Shown: positions 1-6,016 of the stretch, piece after piece | Position numbering within the stretch: the stretch's first letter is position 1 | How the letters are laid out: each line of letters begins with the position of its first letter | Made by a program: the position numbers and the translations under genes | NCBI GenBank assembly: GCA_027008885.1 | Contig: JALVDQ010000436.1 | Coordinates: 1 to 7,206, forward strand | Direction: 5' to 3' | DNA from: Thiotrichaceae bacterium | Lineage (GTDB): Bacteria > Pseudomonadota > Gammaproteobacteria > Thiotrichales > Thiotrichaceae | DNA: 7,206 bases | Notes under the pieces: generated by a model | What the model was told of the DNA's origin: nothing | The model's input: the letters and a program-made list of their open reading frames with translations, nothing else | The model's database searches: none

Positions 1-147
1 CCTTTTATTTTCTCTAAATTATTAAAGCGATTTTTTATAAATGTATGATTTTAAACAAATTAATCATAACTTAAATATATCCCTTTTGATGTATAAAAAA
101 CAGCGCTGCAAGTTATTGATATTAGGTTGTTTTTCAAAAGTGGTGGA
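1..147 (+). promoter_or_regulatory. Probable CRISPR leader
   Basis: This stretch is strongly AT-rich, has no open reading frame of note and directly abuts the first perfect CRISPR repeat. The degenerate repeat is at the opposite (right) end of the array, which is the usual sign that the leader, the promoter and the site of new spacer insertion are on this side. I see no convincing -35/-10 pair, so the promoter itself is not placed. The window begins inside or at the edge of this region, so cas genes could lie just to the left. Leader identity is inferred from position and composition only. Confidence 0.55.
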
Positions 148-593
148 GTCTGGATCATTACCCGCGAGATAGGGTATTAAGACTTATAACTTTTTTCAAC
201 ATTTTAAATTTACCTTGTCTGGATCATTACCCGCGAGATAGGGTATTAAGACCTATGTTTACTGCTGCTACAGAAACGAATCTCGGTCTGGATCATTACC
301 CGCGAGATAGGGTATTAAGACAATGAGAAACCGGAATTATTAAATTAAAATCTGTCTGGATCATTACCCGCGAGATAGGGTATTAAGACTCTGGCTGATG
401 CTCGATGGCGTGAACCATAACGTCTGGATCATTACCCGCGAGATAGGGTATTAAGACATACCAGTCCCGTTTTTTATTCGCCACTCATTTGTCTGGATCA
501 TTACCCGCGAGATAGGGTATTAAGACAACCAAGCTTTAGTTTTTAACGATGAACTTGACCGTCTGGATCATTACCCGCGAGATAGGGTATTAA
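148..593 (+). CRISPR. CRISPR array, 7 repeats of 36 bp and 6 spacers
   Basis: Six identical 36-bp repeats begin at 148, 217, 286, 354, 422 and 491. A seventh at 561 matches for 33 bases and then diverges. Each repeat starts GTCTGGATC and ends GGGTATTAAGAC. Inside it TACCC and GGGTA can form a 5-bp stem with an 8-base loop (GCGAGATA), and the repeat ends GTCT/AGAC are also complementary. Spacers are 33, 33, 32, 32, 33 and 34 bp and all differ. Transcription on the plus strand is supported by the AT-rich leader at left, the degenerate repeat at right, and the repeat end ATTAAGAC, which resembles the 8-base 5' handle (ATTGAAAC type) of class 1 crRNAs. No cas gene lies to the right, so the subtype cannot be assigned. 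By repeat and spacer length a type I or III system is plausible. Confidence 0.97.
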
Positions 594-596
594 ATG

Positions 597-660
597 CGAA
601 ACGCAGGGTGGCACTTTGTTGAGCACCGCTCCCGTGTTTCGTTCCTCAACTCAGGCTGAC
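597..660. repeat. Degenerate inverted-repeat fragment after the CRISPR array
   Basis: Two interleaved inverted repeats are visible: CGAAAC (597-602) with GTTTCG (636-641), and GTTGAG (618-623) with CTCAAC (645-650). The part around 636-660 (TTTCGTTCCTCAAC) resembles short intergenic repeats of the TTGGGTTTCG...CCCAAC kind that I recall from many gammaproteobacterial genomes. It contains no reading frame of note. It probably is a decayed intergenic repeat element, but the family assignment is from memory and weak. Confidence 0.3.
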
Positions 661-663
661 TAC

Positions 664-696
664 ATAAAAATATATAAAAAACAGGGGGATGGGTAG
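664..696 (+). repeat. Dispersed repeat, copy A
   Basis: This is the first of three near-identical copies in the window (others at 1757-1787 and, inverted, 5984-6016). The element consists of an A/T block (AAAAATATATAAAA) followed by ACAGGGGGATGGGTAG. Copy A has five G in the G-run where the other two have six. It shares CTAC just upstream (at 660-663) and AGT just downstream with copy B. A small palindrome, AGTTG-CA-CAACT (695-706), overlaps its right end. Function is unknown. Confidence 0.8.
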
Positions 697-710
697 TTGC
701 ACAACTGTAG

Positions 711-778
711 GTTGGGTTAGATACGCATAAAACCAGAATTTAAAATCACTACCATGCTCGCGCGTATCGTAACCCAAC
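711..778. repeat. Inverted repeat element with GTTGGGTTA ends
   Basis: The left arm (711-726, GTTGGGTTAGATACGC) and right arm (762-778, GCGTATCGTAACCCAAC) are complementary over 16 positions with a single bulged base, enclosing a loop of about 35 bases. Elements with GTTGGGTTA...TAACCCAAC ends are familiar to me as common intergenic repeats in gammaproteobacteria, so this is likely a non-coding miniature element and not a terminator, since no T-run follows. It lies 14 bases after dispersed repeat copy A. Confidence 0.6.
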
Positions 779-941
779 ATAATGCCACGACTTTGCCGGA
801 TTTAGCTGGCATAAGCGTTTCCACGCAGGAGTGGTGGGCATGAGTTGAAAAATATCCTGATTAAATCCAATTATTTTATAAGCTTGCTAAAACCGCCGAT
901 ATTTTCTGCGCTTAAATTTAATCGACCTAATCAGGCTCTTC
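779..941. other. Gene-free stretch between repeat mosaic and parE
   Basis: No gene is seen. It holds a short inverted repeat, ATGCCA (782-787) with TGGCAT (807-812). Nearer parE it has AT-rich arms CCTGATTA (856-863) and TAATCAGG (928-935); the overlapping pair GATTAAAT (859-866) and ATTTAATC (916-923) is an alternative pairing. Read on the minus strand the long stem falls just after the parE stop and is followed by ATATTTTT, so it might act as a weak terminator for parDE. The loop is far longer than in a typical rho-independent terminator, so this is doubtful. Confidence 0.35.
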
Positions 942-1229
942 CTAATTGAAATGTTTTGGGACATTCATTTTTTTATGCAATAAACGAACAATTAGAATGC
1001 CATTTTTCTCTTTTTTATAAAATATTGAATGTGAACGATGCTGAAAACACAAATATTCTGGGCGTATATAATCAACTTTTGTGCCCAAATTAGGATTGTT
1101 TGCCAGTATTTCAAAGCAATTTTCTAATGAATTATGATAGTCAATCATTATATTGACTCCAAAATTTATAACTGAATAATCAAGAATGGAATCCAGGTCT
1201 TCACTTGTTTTATTTGATAGTCTATACAT
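942..1229 (-). CDS. parE: ParE-family toxin (RelE/ParE superfamily)
   Basis: A 95-residue protein, the usual length for ParE. It matches the family along its whole length: an N-terminal YRLSNKTSEDLDSI segment (2-15), the NNPNLG turn (44-49), the IRPEYLCFQHRSHSIFY block (55-71) and the end VRLLHKKMNVPKHF (81-94), equivalent to the conserved RILHxxMDxxRHL ending. Characterised ParE toxins poison DNA gyrase, blocking replication, and are held inactive by ParD; some relatives have other targets, so gyrase as target is inferred. The start codon overlaps the last 8 bases of the antitoxin gene (ATGTATAG), which implies translational coupling and makes this start secure. The gene is intact with no frameshift or missing end. 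The pair lies next to a CRISPR array and repeats, as is common for such mobile or plastic modules. Confidence 0.92.
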   Translation of the reverse strand: MYRLSNKTSEDLDSILDYSVINFGVNIMIDYHNSLENCFEILANNPNLGTKVDYIRPEYLCFQHRSHSIFYKKEKNGILIVRLLHKKMNVPKHFN

Positions 1230-1473
1230 TTATATTGTGTCTTTTTTTGGCATCTTCTAAAATGTTTGCCATAGAACGTTGGCTGATACCACTTTTTTCG
1301 CCTTCTATAAGAGCAGATCTTAATATTGCTATTTTATTTTTATGAGCCTGGTCAAGACGTATCAGCTCCCTGATATATTCACTATCATTACCATACTCTC
1401 CAGAGTTTATTTGTGATTTTATCCAGGAAGCTTGCTGCTGTGTAATAGTAATGGTTTTTCTTTGCATAGACAT
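1222..1473 (-). CDS. parD: ParD-family antitoxin (ribbon-helix-helix)
   Basis: An 83-residue protein whose first half (KTITITQQQ at 6-14, then WIKSQINSGEYGNDSEYIRE at 17-36) is the ribbon-helix-helix DNA-binding domain typical of ParD/CopG antitoxins. The second half (LRSALIEGEKSGIS, 51-64) corresponds to the toxin-binding tail of ParD. It is expected to dimerise on its own promoter and to neutralise ParE. The first ATG (1471-1473) is preferred over Met3 (1465-1467) because AGGAG, read on the minus strand at 1480-1484, lies 6 bases before it. It is the first gene of the pair, as usual for antitoxins, which gives it a translational head start. A perfect palindrome lies 34 bp upstream of its start. 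Confidence 0.92.
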   Translation of the reverse strand: MSMQRKTITITQQQASWIKSQINSGEYGNDSEYIRELIRLDQAHKNKIAILRSALIEGEKSGISQRSMANILEDAKKRHNINV

Positions 1474-1506
1474 AGGTAGCTCCTGAAGGACGGCGTAAAA
1501 ACAATT

Positions 1507-1523
1507 GTATGATTATATCATAC
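1507..1523 (-). promoter_or_regulatory. Probable parDE operator and -10 region
   Basis: A perfect palindrome GTATGAT-TAT-ATCATAC (7-bp arms, 3-bp centre) lies 34 bp upstream of parD. On the minus strand it contains TATAAT, an exact sigma70 -10 hexamer, so a bound repressor would cover the promoter. This fits autoregulation by ParD through its ribbon-helix-helix domain. Two further short inverted repeats, AAGAT/ATCTT (1527-1540) and GAATC/GATTC (1534-1545), lie further upstream where the -35 region would be. No good -35 hexamer is visible, which also fits a promoter controlled by bound proteins. Confidence 0.6.
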
Positions 1524-1713
1524 TGCAAGATATGAATCTTGATTCTCACAAATTTTAGACCTTAACTTCACTTCTATTTGGCAGATGTTTTCAAAAACTA
1601 TTGTTTTATTGCTGCATGTTATTCTGGTTTTTTACGGGTGTCTTTTTAGCCCTAATTTTAATTTTGCGAGTTATTTTTGCTGTGAGAGCGTAAAAGCAAG
1701 TTTGATCTCTGAA

Positions 1714-1745
1714 CTCTGTGTGTGCTCTGTGTGCCCTGTGGTTTG
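1714..1745 (+). repeat. Short tandem repeat with unit CTCTGTGTG
   Basis: Two 11-base units, CTCTGTGTGTG (1714-1724) and CTCTGTGTGCC (1725-1735), are followed by a partial third, CTGTGGTTTG. CTCTGTGT...CTGTGGTTT sequences of this kind recur between genes in many bacterial genomes and are often mistaken for short proteins (read on the minus strand as NHRAHRAH). It ends 11 bases before dispersed repeat copy B. Confidence 0.6.
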
Positions 1746-1756
1746 TAAAGCTACGC

Positions 1757-1787
1757 AAAAATATATAAAAACAGGGGGGATGGGTAG
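1757..1787 (+). repeat. Dispersed repeat, copy B
   Basis: The second copy of the element seen at 664-696, in the same orientation: AAAAATATATAAAA followed by ACAGGGGGGATGGGTAG. Compared with copy A it has one A fewer before ACAG and one G more in the G-run. CTAC upstream and AGT downstream are shared with copy A. It has no coding potential and lies in the gene-free stretch between parD and the 3D-domain gene. Confidence 0.8.
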
Positions 1788-2124
1788 TAGAAGACAAAGG
1801 GCTTAATCTCTTTATCTCGTTATTCTTATTTCCGTGTAGTTTGAGTGGTTATTTAATGATTTGTAAAATCTGTACCAAGTTGTTGATTTTTATGGAATAA
1901 TTTTGCTGTTTTCTGCAAAAAAGTCTTGCGGTTTTCTGTGTTGCTGATCAAATAATTCAATTACCTTCTATTTTTTTCTCTTATTTTTAACTTCGAATCT
2001 TCAGGAACAGGTTTGCTCTTCAACTTGATAAAAAATCTGGCTTAAATCAGTTTTCCCTCGCTATTTTTTTTGTCCCCGGTCGGGGTTGCGGGTACTTAAA
2101 ACCCAAAAAAAAGAAAATTAAAGC

Positions 2125-2154
2125 TTGTTTTAGTAAATCATGTTTTGCTAGTAT
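2125..2154 (+). promoter_or_regulatory. Candidate promoter of the 3D-domain gene
   Basis: TTGTTT (2125-2130) and TAGTAT (2149-2154) are separated by 18 bp. The -10 is preceded by TGC, an extended -10 arrangement, and is followed by GC-rich GCGCCGCG. Transcription would begin about 25-30 bases before the ATG at 2188. Both hexamers are only partial matches to consensus, so this is a moderate candidate. Confidence 0.4.
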
Positions 2155-2187
2155 GCGCCGCGTTTTGGGTTTCCGGTAATAAATACC

Positions 2188-2733
2188 ATGAATATTTTTT
2201 TAGAAAAGAGAATTATTGTTGTTTTTGTAGCTTTATTGTTTTCGATATCTGCTCATGCAGCACCTCTTTCCAGTAGTACAAATAAAACTTCTGCAAAGCC
2301 GCAAATGGAGCAGCTTGTGGAGATTTACAAGCTTTTGAAGGCAAAGCTTGAAAAAAATAAAAAGCCTAAAGTATTAAAAGCCTCTTTTATGCCTTTCCCG
2401 GCTGATCAGAATAAATTTTATTCCAAACGTTTGCGTGTCACTGCAACGGCTTATACCTCTCATGTTGGACAGACTGATAGTACGCCAGATATAGCTGCCT
2501 GGGGTGATCGTCTTCGTCCTGGCATGAAAGTGATTGCTGTTTCTCGTGACCTGCTAAAGAAATATGGGCTTAAGCATAAGCAAAAAGTGCATATCAAGGG
2601 TCTGGAAGGCGAGTATGTTGTGCTTGACAAGATGAACAAGCGCTGGCGCAAAAAGATTGATATCTATATGGGCAAGAACAAGCGCAAAGCCTTTCGCTGG
2701 GGACGGCGGAAAGTGGAAATTTTCTGGAATTAA
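2188..2733 (+). CDS. Exported 3D-domain protein (probable cell-wall protein)
   Basis: A 181-residue protein with a signal peptide: basic start (K7, R8), hydrophobic core (9-20) and a probable signal peptidase I site after AHA (22-24). A lysine-rich, possibly helical linker (about 36-66) follows. The C-terminal half is a 3D domain, named for three aspartates: VTATAYTS (84-91), then D121 in AVSRDLL, D147 in VVLDKMNKRW and D158 in KIDIYMG, ending WGRRKVEIFW (171-180). This double-psi beta-barrel fold is related to the catalytic domain of the lytic transglycosylase MltA and to RlpA, so a role in binding or cutting peptidoglycan in the periplasm is likely, but the reaction is not shown by the sequence. 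No clear ribosome binding site precedes the ATG; the start is supported by the signal peptide that follows it. A terminator follows at 2830-2859. Confidence 0.85.
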   Translation: MNIFLEKRIIVVFVALLFSISAHAAPLSSSTNKTSAKPQMEQLVEIYKLLKAKLEKNKKPKVLKASFMPFPADQNKFYSKRLRVTATAYTSHVGQTDSTPDIAAWGDRLRPGMKVIAVSRDLLKKYGLKHKQKVHIKGLEGEYVVLDKMNKRWRKKIDIYMGKNKRKAFRWGRRKVEIFWN

Positions 2734-2829
2734 GCCAGCAGTCTGTCCTCGCAGCCTGGATCAGCAGTGTTAGCCTGACAAGCAGCTCCTGATTCAGCAA
2801 GCTGTTTGGGAGTCTGTTCAGAAAATCTG

Positions 2830-2859
2830 AAACCCGGAATTATTTTTTTCCGGGTTTTT
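2830..2859 (+). terminator. Rho-independent terminator of the 3D-domain gene
   Basis: AAACCCGG (2830-2837) pairs perfectly with CCGGGTTT (2850-2857) around a 12-base loop, and the T-run continues to 2859. It lies about 95 bases after the 3D-domain stop. It overlaps the last codons of the convergent minus-strand gene (Lys-Pro-Gly-Lys-Lys-stop). On the minus strand the stem is followed by a broken T-run (TTTCAGATTTTC), so some activity in that direction is possible. Confidence 0.75.
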
Positions 2860-3175
2860 CTTTGGAAGCCTTGTTATCTTCTGGTTTTTCATTTTCCTGC
2901 ATGGTTTCTTCAGTTGCTTCATCGTTAGCCTGTGAAGAAGCATCAGCAGCAGAGCCTTCAGCAGATGGGCTTTTTTCTTCCGGGTTATCGTCGGCAGTGT
3001 TTTCATCAACAAGCCTGGGTTTGTCCTCTTCTTTGGTCGCAGTTGTGGATTGCAGGGGCATTCCGAACTGCATGACTTTTGTGTTTGTTGCTGGTCGTTT
3101 TGCCATCCAGACAAAAGCGGTTGTTGCTATTGCAGTAAAAACAAGCATTCCCAATGTATTTGCGGATAGTTTCAT
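2840..3175 (-). CDS. Small membrane-anchored protein with acidic disordered tail, function unknown
   Basis: A 111-residue protein that I do not recognise. Residues about 7-25 (TLGMLVFTAIATTAFVWMA) form one hydrophobic segment with a lysine before it and KR after it, so it is a membrane anchor or an uncleaved signal sequence. From about residue 44 the chain is very rich in Glu, Asp, Ala, Ser, Thr, Lys and Pro (such as EEDKPRLVDENTADDNPEE), with no predicted globular domain, and ends in a basic KASKEKPGKK tail. The ATG is supported by AAGGGA 8 bases upstream and a promoter candidate at 3205-3234. Overlapping reading frames on both strands here lack these signals. It follows ispB in the same direction with a 103-bp gap but appears to have its own promoter. 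Confidence 0.65.
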   Translation of the reverse strand: MKLSANTLGMLVFTAIATTAFVWMAKRPATNTKVMQFGMPLQSTTATKEEDKPRLVDENTADDNPEEKSPSAEGSAADASSQANDEATEETMQENEKPEDNKASKEKPGKK

Positions 3176-3204
3176 TTTAATAATCCCTTAGTTGAAACAG
3201 GGGT

Positions 3205-3234
3205 ATAGTACCTTGTTCTGCATCAGCACTTCAA
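3205..3234 (-). promoter_or_regulatory. Candidate promoter of the small acidic membrane protein gene
   Basis: Read on the minus strand, TTGAAG (3229-3234) and TACTAT (3205-3210) are 18 bp apart and each matches four of six consensus bases. The start of transcription would fall roughly 20 bases before the ATG at 3175, leaving a short leader that includes the AAGGGA ribosome binding site. Confidence 0.45.
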
Positions 3235-3278
3235 CAAGTTTGATTTAACGGGAAATAGCAGCTAAAAGATGAAACTGT

Positions 3279-4259
3279 TCAGGAGGTTCGGGAAATAGAA
3301 AACAGGGCTAATTCTTGCAGGGCTGTTTTGAATTTGCTTTCAGGCAGAAAGCCGAGGCAGTCAATTGCACGCTGTGTTTCTTTTTTGGCAACTTCGTTGG
3401 TGTAGTTTAAGGAATCGGTTTTTTCAATGATGAGCAGGATGTCGTCAATATAGTCCAGTCCGCCTTTTTCAATTGCGCTGCGTATTAAAGCGACATCATT
3501 GCTGTTGCCTTTTTCTTCACTGACTGTGAGGGCGCGTATCAGGGGCAATGTCGGCTTTCCTTCAGCCAGGTCGTCGCCAACATTCTTGCCGAGTTTGCTA
3601 CTGTCTGCGTTGTAATCAAGAATATCGTCAACCAGTTGGAAAGCCGTTCCCAGATGTATGCCGTATTGTGCTGCCTGCATTTCCTGCTCTTTTGGCAATT
3701 CAGAAAGCACCGCACCCAGTTGGCAGGCTGCTTCAAACAATTTGGCTGTTTTGGAGTAGATCACTTCCAGGTAGCGTGCTTCATTGGTGTCGGCGTCATT
3801 AATATTTAAGAGCTGTAAGACCTCGCCTTCGGCAATGATATTGGTTGTCTGCGCGAGAATCTGCATGACGCGCATCTGGTTGACATCGACCATCATCTCA
3901 AATGAACGCGAATAGAGAAAATCTCCTACCAGTACCGCTGCCTGATTTCCCCAGACGTTATTTGCGGTATCTTTTCCGCGACGCATATCCGATTCGTCCA
4001 CGACGTCATCATGCAATAGTGTGGCGGTATGTATAAATTCGACAATCGCGGCAATGTCTATGTGTTTGCAGCCCTGGTAGCCACAGGCGCGTGCCATCAT
4101 CAGCGCAAGCATGGGTCTGAGTCGCTTGCCGCCGCTATTGATAATGTAATGGCTGAGCTGATTTACAAGTACAACATCCGATTGCAGCCGTTTTTGTATG
4201 AGGCTGTTGACGGCTTGCATATCAGAATTTACGAGTGCCTGTATTTCTGTGTAATTCAC
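3279..4259 (-). CDS. ispB: IspB, octaprenyl diphosphate synthase
   Basis: A 326-residue trans-prenyltransferase, full length for the family, that extends farnesyl diphosphate with isopentenyl diphosphate to make the polyprenyl side chain of ubiquinone. Key motifs are present: GGKRLRP (43-49), the first aspartate-rich motif DDVVDESDMRRG (84-95), KTAKLFEAA (170-178), the second aspartate-rich motif DDILD (211-215) and GDDLAEGKPTLPLI (228-241). Both aspartate motifs bind Mg2+ and the diphosphates. Tail length (C40 or otherwise) cannot be read with certainty. The start is GTG (4257-4259): it aligns with the N-terminus of E. coli IspB and an in-frame TAG lies only 12 bases upstream, although no clear ribosome binding site is seen. 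It is transcribed away from rpmA, the usual gammaproteobacterial order, from a promoter at 4298-4326. No clear terminator follows. Confidence 0.97.
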   Translation of the reverse strand: MNYTEIQALVNSDMQAVNSLIQKRLQSDVVLVNQLSHYIINSGGKRLRPMLALMMARACGYQGCKHIDIAAIVEFIHTATLLHDDVVDESDMRRGKDTANNVWGNQAAVLVGDFLYSRSFEMMVDVNQMRVMQILAQTTNIIAEGEVLQLLNINDADTNEARYLEVIYSKTAKLFEAACQLGAVLSELPKEQEMQAAQYGIHLGTAFQLVDDILDYNADSSKLGKNVGDDLAEGKPTLPLIRALTVSEEKGNSNDVALIRSAIEKGGLDYIDDILLIIEKTDSLNYTNEVAKKETQRAIDCLGFLPESKFKTALQELALFSISRTS

Positions 4260-4297
4260 GAATATTGGTTGCTATGATTGAAGATTAAAGAGATGGG

Positions 4298-4326
4298 ATG
4301 CTAGGTAGATCAAGCATCTGTGTCAA
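4298..4326 (-). promoter_or_regulatory. Promoter of ispB
   Basis: On the minus strand a perfect -35 TTGACA (4321-4326) is followed after 17 bp by TAGCAT (4298-4303), which matches four of six -10 bases. Transcription should begin near 4290, giving a leader of about 30 bases before the GTG start at 4259. Confidence 0.7.
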
Positions 4327-4337
4327 GATCAAAGCTC

Positions 4338-4362
4338 AATTTGCAGCTAACTTATGCAAATT
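4338..4362. promoter_or_regulatory. Perfect inverted repeat between the divergent ispB and rpmA promoters, possible operator
   Basis: AATTTGCA (4338-4345) and TGCAAATT (4355-4362) are perfect complements with a 9-bp centre. It lies 12 bp upstream of the ispB -35 and 35 bp upstream of the rpmA -35, so a dimeric regulator bound here could affect both. No transcript from either promoter contains it, so it is more likely a DNA site than an RNA hairpin. The regulator is unknown. Confidence 0.4.
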
Positions 4363-4396
4363 ATATTGTTATTGCTGATTTCACAAAATATAAGGA

Positions 4397-4425
4397 TTGA
4401 CTCGGGCATGGAGTGCTTGTAGAAT
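4397..4425 (+). promoter_or_regulatory. Strong sigma70 promoter of the rpmA transcript
   Basis: TTGACT (4397-4402) and TAGAAT (4420-4425) are separated by 17 bp, each five of six to consensus, and are followed by a GC-containing start region (TTCGCGGC). Transcription should begin near 4432, giving an untranslated leader of about 80 bases before rpmA. In related genomes this position carries the promoter of rplU-rpmA. Confidence 0.8.
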
Positions 4426-4513
4426 TTCGCGGCTTATTCAAACAGATTTAAAGCAGGGTGCAAGGAATCAGAAGGTTCCGGCTCATCCCGCCAGATTATA
4501 GAGGTTATTAAAA

Positions 4514-4771
4514 ATGGCACATAAAAAAGCAGCGGGTAGTACACGTAACGGACGCGATTCAGTTTCCAAACGTCTGGGTGTCAAGCGTTTTGGCGGGCAG
4601 GAAGTGCTTGCCGGCAGTATTCTTGTAAGACAGCGTGGCACAAAATTTCATCCTGGCACAAATGTAGGTTGTGGCAAGGATTACACTCTTTTTGCCAAAG
4701 CTGACGGTAAGGTGGTTTTTGAAGTTAAAGGACCAAAGAATCGTAAATACGTTAGTATTCAGGCAGCGTAA
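4514..4771 (+). CDS. rpmA: Ribosomal protein L27
   Basis: An 85-residue L27, exactly the usual length. Conserved blocks are [15 protein letters not shown] (2-16), [10 protein letters not shown] (20-29), [17 protein letters not shown] (36-52) and GKDYTLF (54-60). L27 is a large-subunit protein whose N-terminal tail reaches the peptidyl transferase centre. The tail begins directly with AHKK, without the cleaved extension found in Firmicutes. AGAGG (4500-4504) sits 9 bases before the ATG. Its usual upstream partner rplU (L21) is not present between this gene and ispB. A strong terminator follows at 4798-4838. Confidence 0.98.
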   Translation: MAHKKAAGSTRNGRDSVSKRLGVKRFGGQEVLAGSILVRQRGTKFHPGTNVGCGKDYTLFAKADGKVVFEVKGPKNRKYVSIQAA

Positions 4772-4797
4772 TCGCGCGCAGGAAACTGGACTTTATA

Positions 4798-4838
4798 AAA
4801 AAAGCTCCGCCGGAGAGGTTTCTGGTCGGGGCTTTTTT
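4798..4838 (+). terminator. Strong rho-independent terminator after rpmA
   Basis: AAAAAAGCTCCG (4798-4809) pairs with CGGGGCTTTTTT (4827-4838) through one G-U pair. The stem extends inward past one bulged base with CCGGA (4810-4814) and TCTGG (4821-4825), closing a six-base loop. The T-run forms the 3' arm. An alternative small hairpin CTCC-GCC-GGAG (4805-4814 region) uses part of the same 5' arm. It falls in the 100-bp gap between rpmA and obg, only 33 bases before the obg start. Confidence 0.88.
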
Positions 4839-4859
4839 ATTGCCAGTTAGTTCATATAA

Positions 4860-5921
<1,062 letters not shown>

Positions 5922-5970
5922 AGATGGTGCAATAAGTGCACTCTCAAGGTTTTGTTAAATTAATTTTGTT

Positions 5971-5989
5971 TGGGTACATAAAATACCCA
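5971..5989 (+). repeat. Hairpin TGGGTA/TACCCA in the obg-proB gap
   Basis: TGGGTA (5971-5976) and TACCCA (5984-5989) form a perfect 6-bp stem with a 7-base loop. The right arm is the outer end of dispersed repeat copy C. A C-run and CTG precede the next T-run, so it does not look like a standard terminator. A smaller hairpin GTGCA/TGCAC (5927-5941) lies just after the obg stop. Confidence 0.45.
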
Positions 5990-6016
5990 TCCCCCCTGTT
6001 TTTTATATATTTTTAT
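5984..6016 (-). repeat. Dispersed repeat, copy C (inverted)
   Basis: The third copy of the element at 664-696 and 1757-1787, here on the minus strand. Read on that strand it gives ATAAAAATATATAAAA, then AACAGGGGGGATGGGTA. It differs from copy A by one extra G. It fills most of the 121-bp gap between obg and proB and ends 26 bases before the proB start, so it would be within an obg-proB transcript or within a proB promoter region. Confidence 0.8.

Larger units (their letters stand above)
1524..2124. other. AT-rich gene-free stretch with repeat fragments
   Basis: About 600 bases without a credible gene. Short reading frames on both strands around 1585-1806 cross repeat sequence and have no ribosome binding site, so I treat them as chance. 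The stretch contains a short tandem repeat (1714-1745), dispersed repeat copy B (1757-1787), a 6-bp inverted repeat TTTTGC/GCAAAA (1901-1920) and a nested stem structure (2064-2112). The rest is low-complexity T-rich sequence in which I see no RNA gene. Confidence 0.55.

Noticed and set aside
749..841. A 30-residue minus-strand reading frame starting MPTTPAWKRLCQ
   Set aside because: It overlaps the right arm of the 711-778 inverted repeat, has no ribosome binding site, and looks like translation of intergenic repeat sequence.
1585..1806. A 73-residue reading frame on the plus strand and a 63-residue one on the minus strand (1606-1797)
   Set aside because: Both run through the CTCTGTGTG tandem repeat and dispersed repeat copy B, lack a ribosome binding site and match no family. 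The NHRAHRAH stretch on the minus strand is typical of false genes over such repeats.
1901..1920. TTTTGC/GCAAAA inverted repeat as a terminator or operator
   Set aside because: The stem is short and A/T-rich, lacks a following T-run, and lies in T-rich sequence where such matches are expected by chance.
2074..2085. CCCCGGTCGGGG as a terminator
   Set aside because: No T-run follows the stem on either strand; the T-run precedes it on the plus strand.
2862..3191. A 109-residue plus-strand reading frame rich in Ser and Ala, antisense to the acidic membrane protein
   Set aside because: It is a mirror of the biased composition of the opposite gene. No ribosome binding site or promoter was seen, and it starts inside the downstream flank of the terminator.
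3249..3298. Direct repeat CGGGAAATAG (3249-3258 and 3289-3298) around the end of ispB
   Set aside because: Only ten bases long, two copies, one inside the coding end of ispB; no sign of a duplication of the flanks.
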